From the NCBI RefSeq assembly GCF_031844705.1, contig NZ_CP134609.1, positions 6,076,001 through 6,140,000 on the forward strand: a stretch of DNA of 64,000 nucleotides, in the 5' to 3' direction. Of this stretch, positions 8,259 to 16,203 are shown in pieces. Within the stretch, counting starts at the first letter, position 1, and every line of letters starts with the position of its first letter. The notes under the pieces are model-generated. The model did no database searches and was not told the DNA's origin. It saw only the letters and a list, made by a program, of their open reading frames with translations. This DNA comes from Streptomyces sp. ITFR-16. Its GTDB lineage: Bacteria > Actinomycetota > Actinomycetes > Streptomycetales > Streptomycetaceae. The position numbers and the translations under genes are program-made.

Positions 8259-8918
8259 GTGGAGGGCGTGAGTGCTGTCCCCGTACCCCAGCCCCGTGCC
8301 GAAGCCGCCGCCGCGTCCGACAGCCCAGGCAGCCGCCGAAGCCTGGCCGCCGGCCTGCTCCTCGGGGCGGCCGGCGCCACTGTCGTCCTGCTCTCCTCCG
8401 GGCAGACCTGGGCCGAGGGCAAGGCCTCGGTCGGCGGCGGAGCCCTCGCGCTGAGCGCCGAGGGCCAGGACGTCACCGGCGTGCCCGCCGCCCTCGCCAT
8501 AGTCGGCCTGGCCGCCCTCGTCGCGGTCTTCGCCGTCCGTGCCGGCAGCCGCCTGCTCGTCGCCGGACTGCTGGCCCTCAGCGGACTCGGCGCCGCCCTG
8601 AGCGCCTACCTCGGCGCCTTCGACAGCGACGCGCTCGACGCCAAGGCCGCCCAGAGCACCGGCGACAGCTCCGCCACCATCGAGGCCCTCAGCCACACCG
8701 CCTGGCCCTACATCACGGCCGCCGGCGGCCTGCTGATCCTGCTCGCCGGGCTGCTCGCCCTGCGCTACGGCAGCCGCTGGCCCACGATGTCCGGACGGTA
8801 CGAGCGCGACGGCACCCCGCGCCCCCGCAAGGCCCCCCGCACCGCCCCCGACCCGGACCGGCCCGAGGACCTGTGGAAGGCCCTGGACCGCGGCGAGGAC
8901 CCGACGCGCGAGGCATGA
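8259..8918 (+). CDS. Trp-region conserved membrane protein (TIGR02234 type)
   Basis: A protein of about 219 residues with four hydrophobic segments (about 30-50, 80-97, 104-122 and 148-168) and a polar, proline- and charge-rich C-terminus. This arrangement and its position after trpE match the actinobacterial Trp-biosynthesis-associated membrane protein family. No catalytic motif is visible; a role in tryptophan uptake or export is speculation. Two GTG starts are possible (8259 or 8268); neither has ideal ribosome-site spacing, and GGAGGG lies just before the second. It is about 60 bases after trpE and probably cotranscribed. Confidence 0.8.
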   Translation: MEGVSAVPVPQPRAEAAAASDSPGSRRSLAAGLLLGAAGATVVLLSSGQTWAEGKASVGGGALALSAEGQDVTGVPAALAIVGLAALVAVFAVRAGSRLLVAGLLALSGLGAALSAYLGAFDSDALDAKAAQSTGDSSATIEALSHTAWPYITAAGGLLILLAGLLALRYGSRWPTMSGRYERDGTPRPRKAPRTAPDPDRPEDLWKALDRGEDPTREA

Positions 8919-9054
8919 CCCCCCAGCTCACGTCCGGCCCGCCCGTACGGGACAATGTGCGTGAGCTCGCAGCAGGCGGCACCCCCAGCGGCACCGGCCC
9001 TGCGCACAGCCACCCGAGCGATACCCACAGCGCATCATCAACGAGGAGCAACTC

Positions 9055-9303
9055 ATGGCGGGCAGCAGCCACGGACACACCCCGGCCGCCTGGACCGGTG
9101 TCATCATCGCCTTCATCGGCTTCTGCATCGCGGGCGTCTTCATGGTCGCGGCCAACCCGCTCGGCTTCTGGGCCGGCATGGCCGTCGTCGTCCTCGGCGG
9201 TGTCGTCGGTCTCGCGATGAAGGCGGCCGGCCTCGGCATGCCGAAGGAGTCGGCGGACGTGGCGGCGGCCCGGGCCCGCGCCGGACAGGCCCAGACCTCC
9301 TGA
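9055..9303 (+). CDS. HGxxPAAW-motif small membrane protein
   Basis: An 82-residue protein beginning MAGSSHGHTPAAW, which contains the diagnostic HGxxPAAW motif, followed by two transmembrane helices (about 14-34 and 38-58) and a cytosolic Ala/Arg-rich tail. The family is conserved in actinobacterial trp regions; its function is unknown. A good ribosome site, GAGGAG, precedes the ATG. A strong terminator follows. Confidence 0.85.
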   Translation: MAGSSHGHTPAAWTGVIIAFIGFCIAGVFMVAANPLGFWAGMAVVVLGGVVGLAMKAAGLGMPKESADVAAARARAGQAQTS

Positions 9304-9338
9304 CCCCCTCCCCGGGCCGTGTCCGGGACGGTACGCAC

Positions 9339-9371
9339 GCGAGGCGCAGCCCGGTCCGGGCTGCGCCTCGC
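9339..9371 (+). terminator. Hairpin terminator between small membrane-protein genes
   Basis: A perfect 15-bp inverted repeat (9339-9353 and 9357-9371) with a 3-base loop. It lies 35 bases after the HGxxPAAW gene and only 24 bases before the next GTG, so the following gene must start from a promoter overlapping or right after the hairpin, or be expressed by read-through. Confidence 0.85.
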
Positions 9372-9395
9372 CGCGTCAGCGGCGACAATCACCGG

Positions 9396-9914
9396 GTGGA
9401 CGCCTCGCCTTCCCCCGCCCCGCCGGCCCCGGACCGCCCGCCGGTGACCGGCCCGCCCCCCACGCCCGGCGTGCCCGGCCAGGGGCCGCCGGTCTTCCCG
9501 CCCGCCCCCGTGCCCGCCTCGCGGCTGCGCCGGATCGCCGCCCCGGCCGGGGTCCTGGCCGTCGTCGCCGGGGCCTTCGCGTACGTGGGCTCCGTCGACC
9601 CGAACGAGCCGGGCCACTACCCGGTCTGTCCGCTGCTCCGGTTCGCCGGGATCTACTGCCCCGGCTGCGGCGGGCTGCGCAGCGCCCACGCCGTCGCCCA
9701 CGGCGACCTCGCGGCGGCGCTCGGCTCCAACGCCCTGGCCGTCGTCGGCTATGCGCTCTTCGCCGTGCTCTGGGTCCTGTGGACCGTGCGCGCCGCCGCC
9801 GGCAGGCCGGTGCGGATCGACCTGAAGCCGGTGCACTGGTGGGGGATCGGAGCCGTGCTGCTGATCTTCACCGTCGTCCGGAACCTGCCGTTCGGATCGG
9901 CGCTCGCGCCGTGA
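9396..9914 (+). CDS. DUF2752 membrane protein
   Basis: A 172-residue protein with a proline-rich cytosolic N-terminus (about 45 residues) and three hydrophobic segments. It carries the DUF2752 signature CPLLRFAGIYCPGCGGLRSAHAVAHGD, in which the cysteines of CPGCGG are the hallmark. Function is unknown; the family is common in bacteria. GTG at 9396 was chosen because it directly follows the upstream hairpin; a longer frame runs through the terminator and the previous gene. It precedes trpC by 127 bases. Confidence 0.82.
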   Translation: MDASPSPAPPAPDRPPVTGPPPTPGVPGQGPPVFPPAPVPASRLRRIAAPAGVLAVVAGAFAYVGSVDPNEPGHYPVCPLLRFAGIYCPGCGGLRSAHAVAHGDLAAALGSNALAVVGYALFAVLWVLWTVRAAAGRPVRIDLKPVHWWGIGAVLLIFTVVRNLPFGSALAP

Positions 9915-10041
9915 ATGCCCAGGTAGTGGGACACCCGACGGCCGGATGCGGGCCCACCGGCCTCCTGCGGATACCATCGGTATGGCTGATCCTGTGCCCC
10001 GATATGTTTCTTTGCCACCGTCCCGGAAGGGGGCCGCTCGC

Positions 10042-10851
10042 GTGAGTGTGCTCGACGAGATCATCGACGGCGTCCGCGCCGACCTCGCGGAGCGGCAGGC
10101 GCGCGTCAGCCTCGACGAGCTCAAGGAACGCGCGGCCCGCGCTCCCCAGGCCAAGGACGGAGTCGCCGCCCTGCGCGGCGAGGGCGTGACCGTCATCTGC
10201 GAGGTCAAGCGCTCCAGCCCCTCCAAGGGCGCGCTCGCCGCCATCGCCGACCCGGCCGCGCTCGCCGCGGACTACGAGGCCGGCGGCGCGTCCGTCATCT
10301 CGGTCCTCACCGAGCAGCGGCGCTTCGGCGGCTCGCTCGCCGACCTGGAGGCCGTCCGCGCCAAGGTCGACATCCCGATCCTGCGCAAGGACTTCATCGT
10401 CACCTCCTACCAGCTGTGGGAGGCGCGTGCCTACGGCGCCGACCTCGCGCTGCTGATCGTCGCCGCCCTCGACCAGGAGGCCCTGGTCTCCCTGATCGAG
10501 CGCGCCGAGTCCATCGGCCTGACGCCGCTGGTCGAGGCGCACGACGAGGAGGAGGCGGAGCGCGCGGTGGACGCCGGCGCCCGCATCATCGGTGTCAACG
10601 CGCGCAACCTGAAGGACCTCAAGGTCGACCGCTCCACCTTCGAGCGCGTCGCCCCCGAGATCCCCGACCGCATCGTCAAGGTCGCCGAGTCCGGCGTCCG
10701 CGGCCCGCACGACCTCATCGCCTACGCCAACGCCGGCGCTGACGCCGTGCTGGTCGGCGAGTCCCTGGTCACCGGCCGCGACCCGCGCGCCGCCGTCGCC
10801 GACCTGGTCGCCGCCGGCGCCCACCCCGCGCTCCGGCACGGACGGGGCTGA
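10042..10851 (+). CDS. trpC: Indole-3-glycerol phosphate synthase
   Basis: A 269-residue (beta/alpha)8 enzyme that makes indole glycerol phosphate from CdRP. The active-site strands EVKRSSPSKG (Lys56), LRKDFIVTSYQ (Lys116) and GVNARNLKDL are all present, with VAESGV near the end. The GTG start at 10042 has GGAAGGGGG nine bases upstream. An in-frame ATG at 9982 lacks a ribosome site and would add an unusual 20-residue extension. It begins the trpC-trpM-trpB-trpA group. Confidence 0.97.
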   Translation: MSVLDEIIDGVRADLAERQARVSLDELKERAARAPQAKDGVAALRGEGVTVICEVKRSSPSKGALAAIADPAALAADYEAGGASVISVLTEQRRFGGSLADLEAVRAKVDIPILRKDFIVTSYQLWEARAYGADLALLIVAALDQEALVSLIERAESIGLTPLVEAHDEEEAERAVDAGARIIGVNARNLKDLKVDRSTFERVAPEIPDRIVKVAESGVRGPHDLIAYANAGADAVLVGESLVTGRDPRAAVADLVAAGAHPALRHGRG

Positions 10852-10860
10852 CCCCGCCCG

Positions 10861-11085
10861 ATGTCCGCCGACCGTTCCGTGCCCCGCGTCCGGCCGGGCC
10901 TGCGCCCCGCCGGGGCGCGCCGGCCGCTGGGACGCGACCCGCACGCGCCGCTGGCGCGCGGCTGCCGCCCCCGCGGCTGCCGCGCCCCCGCGCGCCGGGT
11001 GCACGGCCGACGGGTGCGGTACGTGATCGGTGACGAACCCGGTCAGGTCAACGGCATGCGATGGCGCACGGGGTCCGCGCAGTAG
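10861..11085 (+). CDS. trpM: Tryptophan biosynthesis modulator TrpM
   Basis: A small basic protein of 74 residues, nine bases after trpC. The C-terminal core RGCRAPARRVHGRRVRYVIGDEPGQVNGMRW and the trpC-trpB position match Streptomyces TrpM, formerly called trpX. In S. coelicolor TrpM was reported to affect tryptophan synthesis and differentiation. The first 30 residues are low-complexity (Arg/Pro/Ala), and a shorter form starting further in is possible. Identification is by position and by the conserved VIGDEPGQVNG block. Confidence 0.82.
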   Translation: MSADRSVPRVRPGLRPAGARRPLGRDPHAPLARGCRPRGCRAPARRVHGRRVRYVIGDEPGQVNGMRWRTGSAQ

Positions 11086-11223
11086 AGCGAGCCCCGGCCG
11101 TCGTCACCCCGCCCACGAGGCGCGGTCGCGCACGACCGCATCCGCCCGGCCCCCGGCCGCGGCGGCGCTCCGCTCACGGCGCACTACGGTGAACCCACCC
11201 ATGCCCTGTCGAGGAGCACATCG

Positions 11224-12510
11224 ATGTCGTCCGACTTCTTCATCCCGGACCCGGAGGGTCTGATCCCCAGCGCCGAGGGGTACTTCGGCGCGTACGGCGG
11301 AAAGTTCATCCCGGAGGCGCTCGTCGCCGCCGTGGACGAGGTCGCCGTCGAGTACGACAAGGCGAAGGCCGACCCCGCCTTCGCCGCCGAGCTCAACGAG
11401 CTCATGGTCGACTACACCGGCCGCCCCAGCGCCCTGACCGAGGTCCCGCGCTTCGCGGAGCACGCGGGCGGCGCCCGGATCTTCCTCAAGCGCGAGGACC
11501 TGAACCACACCGGCTCGCACAAGATCAACAACGTGCTGGGCCAGGCGCTGCTCACCAAGCGCATGGGCAAGACCCGAGTCATCGCCGAGACCGGGGCCGG
11601 CCAGCACGGCGTCGCCACCGCGACCGCCTGCGCGCTCTTCGGCCTCGACTGCACCATCTACATGGGCGAGATCGACACCGAGCGCCAGGCGCTCAACGTG
11701 GCGCGCATGCGGATGCTCGGCGCCGAGGTCATCGCCGTGAAGTCCGGCTCCCGCACCCTCAAGGACGCCATCAACGAGGCGTTCCGCGACTGGGTCGCCA
11801 ACGTGGACCGCACCCACTACCTGTTCGGTACGGTCGCCGGCCCGCACCCCTTCCCCGCCATGGTCCGCGACTTCCACCGCGTGATCGGCGTCGAGGCCAG
11901 GCGGCAGATCCTGGAGCGGGCCGGACGGCTGCCGGACGCCGCGGTCGCCTGCGTCGGCGGCGGCTCCAACGCCATCGGCCTCTTCCACGCCTTCATCCCC
12001 GACGCCGGGGTCCGCCTCATCGGCTGCGAGCCCGGCGGACACGGCGTGGAGACCGGCGAGCACGCGGCCACCCTGACCGCGGGCGAGCCCGGCATCCTGC
12101 ACGGCTCGCGCAGCTACGTCCTCCAGGACGAGGAGGGCCAGATCACCGAGCCGTACTCCATCTCGGCCGGTCTGGACTACCCGGGCATCGGCCCCGAGCA
12201 CGCGTACCTCAAGGACGTCGGCCGCGGCGAGTACCGCGCGGTCACCGACGACGCGGCCATGCAGGCGCTGCGCCTGCTCTCGCGCACCGAGGGCATCATC
12301 CCGGCCATCGAGAGCGCGCACGCGCTGGCGGGGGCCCTGGAGGTCGGCAGGGAACTCGGCAAGGACGGCCTGATCCTGGTCAACCTCTCCGGCCGGGGCG
12401 ACAAGGACATGGACACGGCGGCACGGTACTTCGGGCTGTACGACGCGGACGCGGCCGTCGAGGCGGACGCGGACAGCGCGACCGCGGAGATCGAGGGGGA
12501 CGCCAAGTGA
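11224..12510 (+). CDS. trpB: Tryptophan synthase beta chain
   Basis: A 428-residue PLP enzyme that condenses indole with serine. The Schiff-base lysine is Lys100 in NHTGSHKINN, the COMM region is ETGAGQHG, and the PLP phosphate-binding loop is CVGGGSNAIG. The C-terminus has a short Ala/Asp/Glu-rich tail beyond the catalytic core. Its stop overlaps the trpA start (GTGA), giving coupled synthesis of the two subunits of the channelling complex. Confidence 0.98.
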   Translation: MSSDFFIPDPEGLIPSAEGYFGAYGGKFIPEALVAAVDEVAVEYDKAKADPAFAAELNELMVDYTGRPSALTEVPRFAEHAGGARIFLKREDLNHTGSHKINNVLGQALLTKRMGKTRVIAETGAGQHGVATATACALFGLDCTIYMGEIDTERQALNVARMRMLGAEVIAVKSGSRTLKDAINEAFRDWVANVDRTHYLFGTVAGPHPFPAMVRDFHRVIGVEARRQILERAGRLPDAAVACVGGGSNAIGLFHAFIPDAGVRLIGCEPGGHGVETGEHAATLTAGEPGILHGSRSYVLQDEEGQITEPYSISAGLDYPGIGPEHAYLKDVGRGEYRAVTDDAAMQALRLLSRTEGIIPAIESAHALAGALEVGRELGKDGLILVNLSGRGDKDMDTAARYFGLYDADAAVEADADSATAEIEGDAK

Positions 12511-13319
12511 GCGGCAACATCGCACTGCTGAACAGCACGCTCGCCACCGCACGGGCCGAGGACCGGGCCGCGCTGATCGCCTATCTGCCGGCCGGCTTCC
12601 CGACCGTGGACGGCGGCATCGAGGCGGTCAAGGCCGTCGTCGCCGGCGGCGCCGACATCGTCGAGGTGGGGCTGCCGCACAGCGACCCCGTGCTCGACGG
12701 CCCGGTCATCCAGACCGCCGACGACATCGCGCTGCGCGGCGGCGTGAAGATCGCCGACGTGATGCGCACGGTGCGCGAGGCGTACGAGGCGACCGGCGTC
12801 CCGATCCTCGTCATGACGTACTGGAACCCGATCGACCGGTACGGCGTCGAGCGCTTCACCGCCGAGCTCGCCGAGGCGGGCGGCGCCGGGTGCATCCTGC
12901 CCGACCTGCCGGTCCAGGAGTCCGCGCTGTGGCGCGAGCACGCCGAGAAGCACGGTCTGGCGACCGTCTTCGTCGTCGCGCCCAGCAGCAAGGACGAGCG
13001 CCTCGCCACCATCACGGCGGCGGGCTCCGGCTTCGTCTACGCCGCCTCGCTGATGGGGGTCACCGGTACCCGCGCCTCGGTCGGCGAGCAGGCCCAGGAC
13101 CTGGTGCGGCGCACCCGCGCCACCACGGACATCCCGGTCTGTGTCGGCCTCGGCGTGTCCAACGCCGACCAGGCGGCCGAGGTCGCGGGCTTCGCCGACG
13201 GCGTCATCGTCGGCTCGGCCTTCGTCAAGCGGATGCTGGACGCGCCCGACGGGCCGGCCGGCCTGGAAGCCGTCCGCTCACTGGCGGCCGATCTGGCCGA
13301 AGGTGTTCGAAAGCGCTGA
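12507..13319 (+). CDS. trpA: Tryptophan synthase alpha chain
   Basis: A 270-residue TIM-barrel subunit that cleaves indole glycerol phosphate to indole. The catalytic residues are Glu53 in VEVGLPHSDP and Asp64 in VLDGP. The phosphate-binding loop GLGVSNADQ is present. The GTG start overlaps the trpB stop. A clear hairpin 33 bases after the stop ends the trp operon. Confidence 0.98.
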   Translation: MSGNIALLNSTLATARAEDRAALIAYLPAGFPTVDGGIEAVKAVVAGGADIVEVGLPHSDPVLDGPVIQTADDIALRGGVKIADVMRTVREAYEATGVPILVMTYWNPIDRYGVERFTAELAEAGGAGCILPDLPVQESALWREHAEKHGLATVFVVAPSSKDERLATITAAGSGFVYAASLMGVTGTRASVGEQAQDLVRRTRATTDIPVCVGLGVSNADQAAEVAGFADGVIVGSAFVKRMLDAPDGPAGLEAVRSLAADLAEGVRKR

Positions 13320-13351
13320 CACCGGGCGTAACTCGAACGGGTGGACCTGGG

Positions 13352-13381
13352 ACCGGGGAGGCACGCGAGTGCCTCCCCGGT
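13352..13381 (+). terminator. Hairpin terminator after trpA
   Basis: A perfect 13-bp inverted repeat (13352-13364 and 13369-13381) with loop GCGA, followed by TCGTTGCT. The start codon of the next gene is only 14 bases beyond it. Confidence 0.85.
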
Positions 13382-13394
13382 TCGTTGCTGCGGT

Positions 13395-14213
13395 GTGAGC
13401 GAGAAGAACCCAGAGGGTAAGAGGGCCGCGCGAGACCGGCTGATCCAGCAGCGCGAGCAGGCGAAGGCGCGCGAGCGCCGCCGCCGCACGCTGATCGTGT
13501 CCACGGCCGTGGTGGGGGTCCTCGGGCTGGCCGCCGTCATCGGAGTGATCGCGGCGAACACCGGCGACAAGGGCGGCAAGGACAAGGCGTCGGGCCCGGC
13601 CGTCTCCCCGTCCGGCGCGACCGGCAAGGACAGCCTGGCGATCCCCGTCGGCGCGGACGACGCCCCGTCCACGCTCACGGTCTGGGAGGACTTCCGCTGC
13701 CCGGTCTGCGCCCAGTTCGAGAACGCCTTCCGCGACACGATCCATCAGTTGGAGCAGAGCGGCCAGATCAAGGTCGAGTACCACCTGGCCACGCTGATCG
13801 ACGGCAACCTCGGCGGCAGCGGCTCGCTCAAGGCGGCCAACGCGGCGGCCTGCGCCCAGGACGCCGGGAAGTTCCCCGCGTACCACGACGTGCTGTACCG
13901 CAACCAGCCCCAGGAGTCCGACGACGCCTTCGGCGACAACGGCAGGCTGATCGAGCTGGCCGGGAAGGTCGACGGGCTCGACACGCCCGGATTCCGCAGC
14001 TGTGTCGAGGACGGCAAGCACGACGCGTGGGTCCGCAAGTCCAACACCGCGTTCCAGAACGGCGGCTTCCAGGGCACGCCGACGGCCCTGCTCAACGGCG
14101 AGTCGATCTTCCCCAAGAAGGGTGACGAGCCGATCACGGTGGCCAACCTGAAGAAGTGGGTCGCCGAGGCCAACAAGGGCAAGAAGCCGGGCACGGCGAC
14201 GCCGGTTCCTTAG
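13395..14213 (+). CDS. Membrane-anchored DsbA-like thiol oxidoreductase
   Basis: A 272-residue protein: a basic cytosolic N-terminus (about 1-33), one transmembrane helix (about 34-56), then an extracytoplasmic DsbA/thioredoxin-fold domain. The redox motif is CPVC (Cys102-Cys105) within WEDFRCPVCAQFE, and the cis-proline strand is GTPTALLNG. It probably acts as a disulfide oxidase or isomerase for exported proteins. The GTG start was chosen because the longer open frame crosses the trpA terminator. Confidence 0.9.
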   Translation: MSEKNPEGKRAARDRLIQQREQAKARERRRRTLIVSTAVVGVLGLAAVIGVIAANTGDKGGKDKASGPAVSPSGATGKDSLAIPVGADDAPSTLTVWEDFRCPVCAQFENAFRDTIHQLEQSGQIKVEYHLATLIDGNLGGSGSLKAANAAACAQDAGKFPAYHDVLYRNQPQESDDAFGDNGRLIELAGKVDGLDTPGFRSCVEDGKHDAWVRKSNTAFQNGGFQGTPTALLNGESIFPKKGDEPITVANLKKWVAEANKGKKPGTATPVP

Positions 14214-14318
14214 CGGTTCCATGGGCCCGGCCGGGGGAATCGATGACCGCCTCGTTACCCATACGTTGTCGGGCGGGTTGCCGTACGTCCCGCCCGGCAA
14301 GGTAGCGTCGACGCTGTC

Positions 14319-15248
14319 ATGAACCTTGCCTACATTCCCAGCCCGTCGACCGGCGTGATCGATCTCGGCCCGATCCCGCTCCGCGGCTACGCGTTCTGCA
14401 TCATCATCGGTGTCTTCGTCGCCGTCTGGTTCGGCAACAAGCGCTGGGTCGCCCGGGGCGGCCGAGCCGGCACCGTGGCCGACATCGCCGTCTGGGCCGT
14501 GCCCTTCGGCCTCGTCGGCGGCAGGCTCTACCACGTCATCACCGACTACCAGCTGTACTTCAGCGACGGTGAGAACTGGGTCGACGCCTTCAAGATCTGG
14601 CAGGGCGGCCTCGGTATCTGGGGTGCGATCGCCCTGGGCGCGGTCGGTGCCTGGATCGGCTGCCGCCGCCGGGGCATCCCGCTGCCCGCCTGGGCCGACG
14701 CGCTCGCCCCCGGCATCGCCCTGGCCCAGGCCTGCGGCCGCTGGGGCAACTGGTTCAACCAGGAGCTGTACGGGAAGCAGACCGACCTCCCGTGGGCGCT
14801 GAAGATCAGCGAGGGCCCCAACCGGGTGGCGGGCACCTACCACCCGACGTTCCTGTACGAGTCGCTGTGGTGCGTCGGTGTGGCGCTCCTGGTGATCTGG
14901 GCGGACCGCCGCTTCAAGCTCGGACACGGGCGGGCGTTCGCGCTGTACGTCGCGGCGTACTGCGCGGGGCGCGGCTGGATCGAGTACATGCGCGTCGACG
15001 AGGCCCACCACATCCTGGGCCTGCGGCTGAACGTGTGGACCGCCGTGATCGTGGGCCTGCTTGCGGTGGCGTACATCGTGATCTCGGCGAAGGTGCGGCC
15101 GGGGCGCGAGGAGATCGTCGAGCCGGAGGCGCCGGAAGCCGTGAAGGGCGAAGTCGGCGAGGACGCGGACGCGGAGGCGCCCGTGGAGGCGGCCGAGGAC
15201 GAGGACGCGCCCAAGGCGGACGGTACGGCGGAGGCGGCGAAGGGCTGA
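14319..15248 (+). CDS. lgt: Phosphatidylglycerol-prolipoprotein diacylglyceryl transferase
   Basis: Lgt transfers diacylglycerol to the lipobox cysteine of prolipoproteins. The 309-residue product has about seven membrane segments. The Lgt signature GRWGNWFNQELYG lies at about residues 139-151, and the early conserved GGRLYHVITD and GGLGIWG are present. The C-terminal 45 residues beyond the last membrane segment are strongly acidic (Glu/Asp/Ala-rich), an extension typical of Streptomyces Lgt. ATG at 14319. A strong hairpin follows the stop. Confidence 0.96.
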   Translation: MNLAYIPSPSTGVIDLGPIPLRGYAFCIIIGVFVAVWFGNKRWVARGGRAGTVADIAVWAVPFGLVGGRLYHVITDYQLYFSDGENWVDAFKIWQGGLGIWGAIALGAVGAWIGCRRRGIPLPAWADALAPGIALAQACGRWGNWFNQELYGKQTDLPWALKISEGPNRVAGTYHPTFLYESLWCVGVALLVIWADRRFKLGHGRAFALYVAAYCAGRGWIEYMRVDEAHHILGLRLNVWTAVIVGLLAVAYIVISAKVRPGREEIVEPEAPEAVKGEVGEDADAEAPVEAAEDEDAPKADGTAEAAKG

Positions 15249-15263
15249 CGCCGGGCGTACCCG

Positions 15264-15306
15264 CAGGGCGAGGGCCCGCCGGATCATTCGGCGGGCCCTC
15301 GCCCTG
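15264..15306. terminator. Bidirectional hairpin between lgt and the minus-strand operon
   Basis: A perfect 18-bp inverted repeat (15264-15281 and 15289-15306) with a 7-base loop. It separates the convergent lgt and CitE-like genes and could terminate both. Confidence 0.88.
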
Positions 15307-15384
15307 TCCGTGCCGGCGGCACGGTGTCGCGGGCACGGTGTCCTCGATCGCCTGACGGGCTTGATCCGGGAGGTGGGTTGTCGC

Positions 15385-16203
15385 TCACCGTTCCCGTCCC
15401 CGGCCGGCCAGGGCCAGTGTGCGGTGGGCCTGGGCCACCACCGCCGCGTCCACGAAGCGGCCGTCCGGGAGGGCCTGGGCGCCCGCCTGGGTGACGGCCG
15501 CCTCGACGATTTCCTGGGCCGCCTCGATCTCCTGCGGCGTCGGCCGGAAGGCGCGTTCGATCACCGGCAGCTGCCGGGGATGGATCGCCGACCGGCCGAG
15601 GAAGCCGAGCGACCGGCCGTGCGCGCACGAGGACCACAGGCCGTCCAGGTCCCGCACGTCCGGGAACACCGACTGGGCGGGCGGGGCCAGCCCGGCCGCC
15701 CGGGCCGCGACCACCACCCGGCTGCGCGACCAGTCGAGCCCCGCGTCCTCCCGTACCCCGAGATCGGCGCGGAGGTCCGCCTCGCCCAGGGCGATCGCGC
15801 GGACCTGGGGGTGGGCGGCGGCCACCGAGTAGGCGTGCTCGATGCCGAGGGCCGACTCCAGGAGCGGACAGAGCGCGACACCGGGGGCCAGCGCCGCGAT
15901 GTGGTGGACGGACGCGGCATGGGTGATCTTCGGCAGCCGCAGCTCGGCCAGGCCCGGCAGCCCGGCCAGCGCCAGGACGTCCGCCTCGTCGTTGACCCGG
16001 ACATGGACCGGCGCCGCCGTGGCGGACGCCGGGTCCGACAGCAGCTCCGCGGTGGCCGCGCGGGCGTACTCCTTGCGGTCCGGGGCGACCGCGTCCTCCA
16101 GGTCGACGATCACCACGTCCGCCCCGGACACCGCCGCCTTGCGGACCACGTCCGGCCGGTCCCCGGGCACGTACAGCCAGGTGAGAGGGGTCGCCGCGGT
16201 CAC
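15385..16203 (-). CDS. CitE-like CoA ester lyase (HpcH/HpaI fold)
   Basis: A 272-residue protein of the citrate lyase beta / malyl-CoA lyase group. It has YVPGDRPDVVRKAAVSGADVVIVDLEDAV at the N-terminus (the DLEDA carboxylates bind Mg), VRVNDEA, LPKI, ESALGI and the C-terminal FLGRSAIHP. It probably cleaves or forms a beta-hydroxyacyl-CoA. GTG start overlaps the stop of the CoA-transferase upstream (GTGA). It is the last gene of a seven-gene coupled operon. The absence of citrate lyase alpha and gamma subunits argues against true citrate lyase. Confidence 0.87.
   Translation of the reverse strand: MTAATPLTWLYVPGDRPDVVRKAAVSGADVVIVDLEDAVAPDRKEYARAATAELLSDPASATAAPVHVRVNDEADVLALAGLPGLAELRLPKITHAASVHHIAALAPGVALCPLLESALGIEHAYSVAAAHPQVRAIALGEADLRADLGVREDAGLDWSRSRVVVAARAAGLAPPAQSVFPDVRDLDGLWSSCAHGRSLGFLGRSAIHPRQLPVIERAFRPTPQEIEAAQEIVEAAVTQAGAQALPDGRFVDAAVVAQAHRTLALAGRGRER

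Noticed and set aside
9915..10041. Possible tryptophan leader peptide or attenuator before trpC.
   Set aside because: No short frame with clustered Trp codons was found, and the only in-frame upstream ATG (9982) simply extends TrpC without a ribosome site.
15385..16203. Citrate lyase beta subunit.
   Set aside because: No citrate lyase alpha or gamma genes are nearby and the partner is a CaiB-type CoA-transferase, so only a CitE-like lyase is called.
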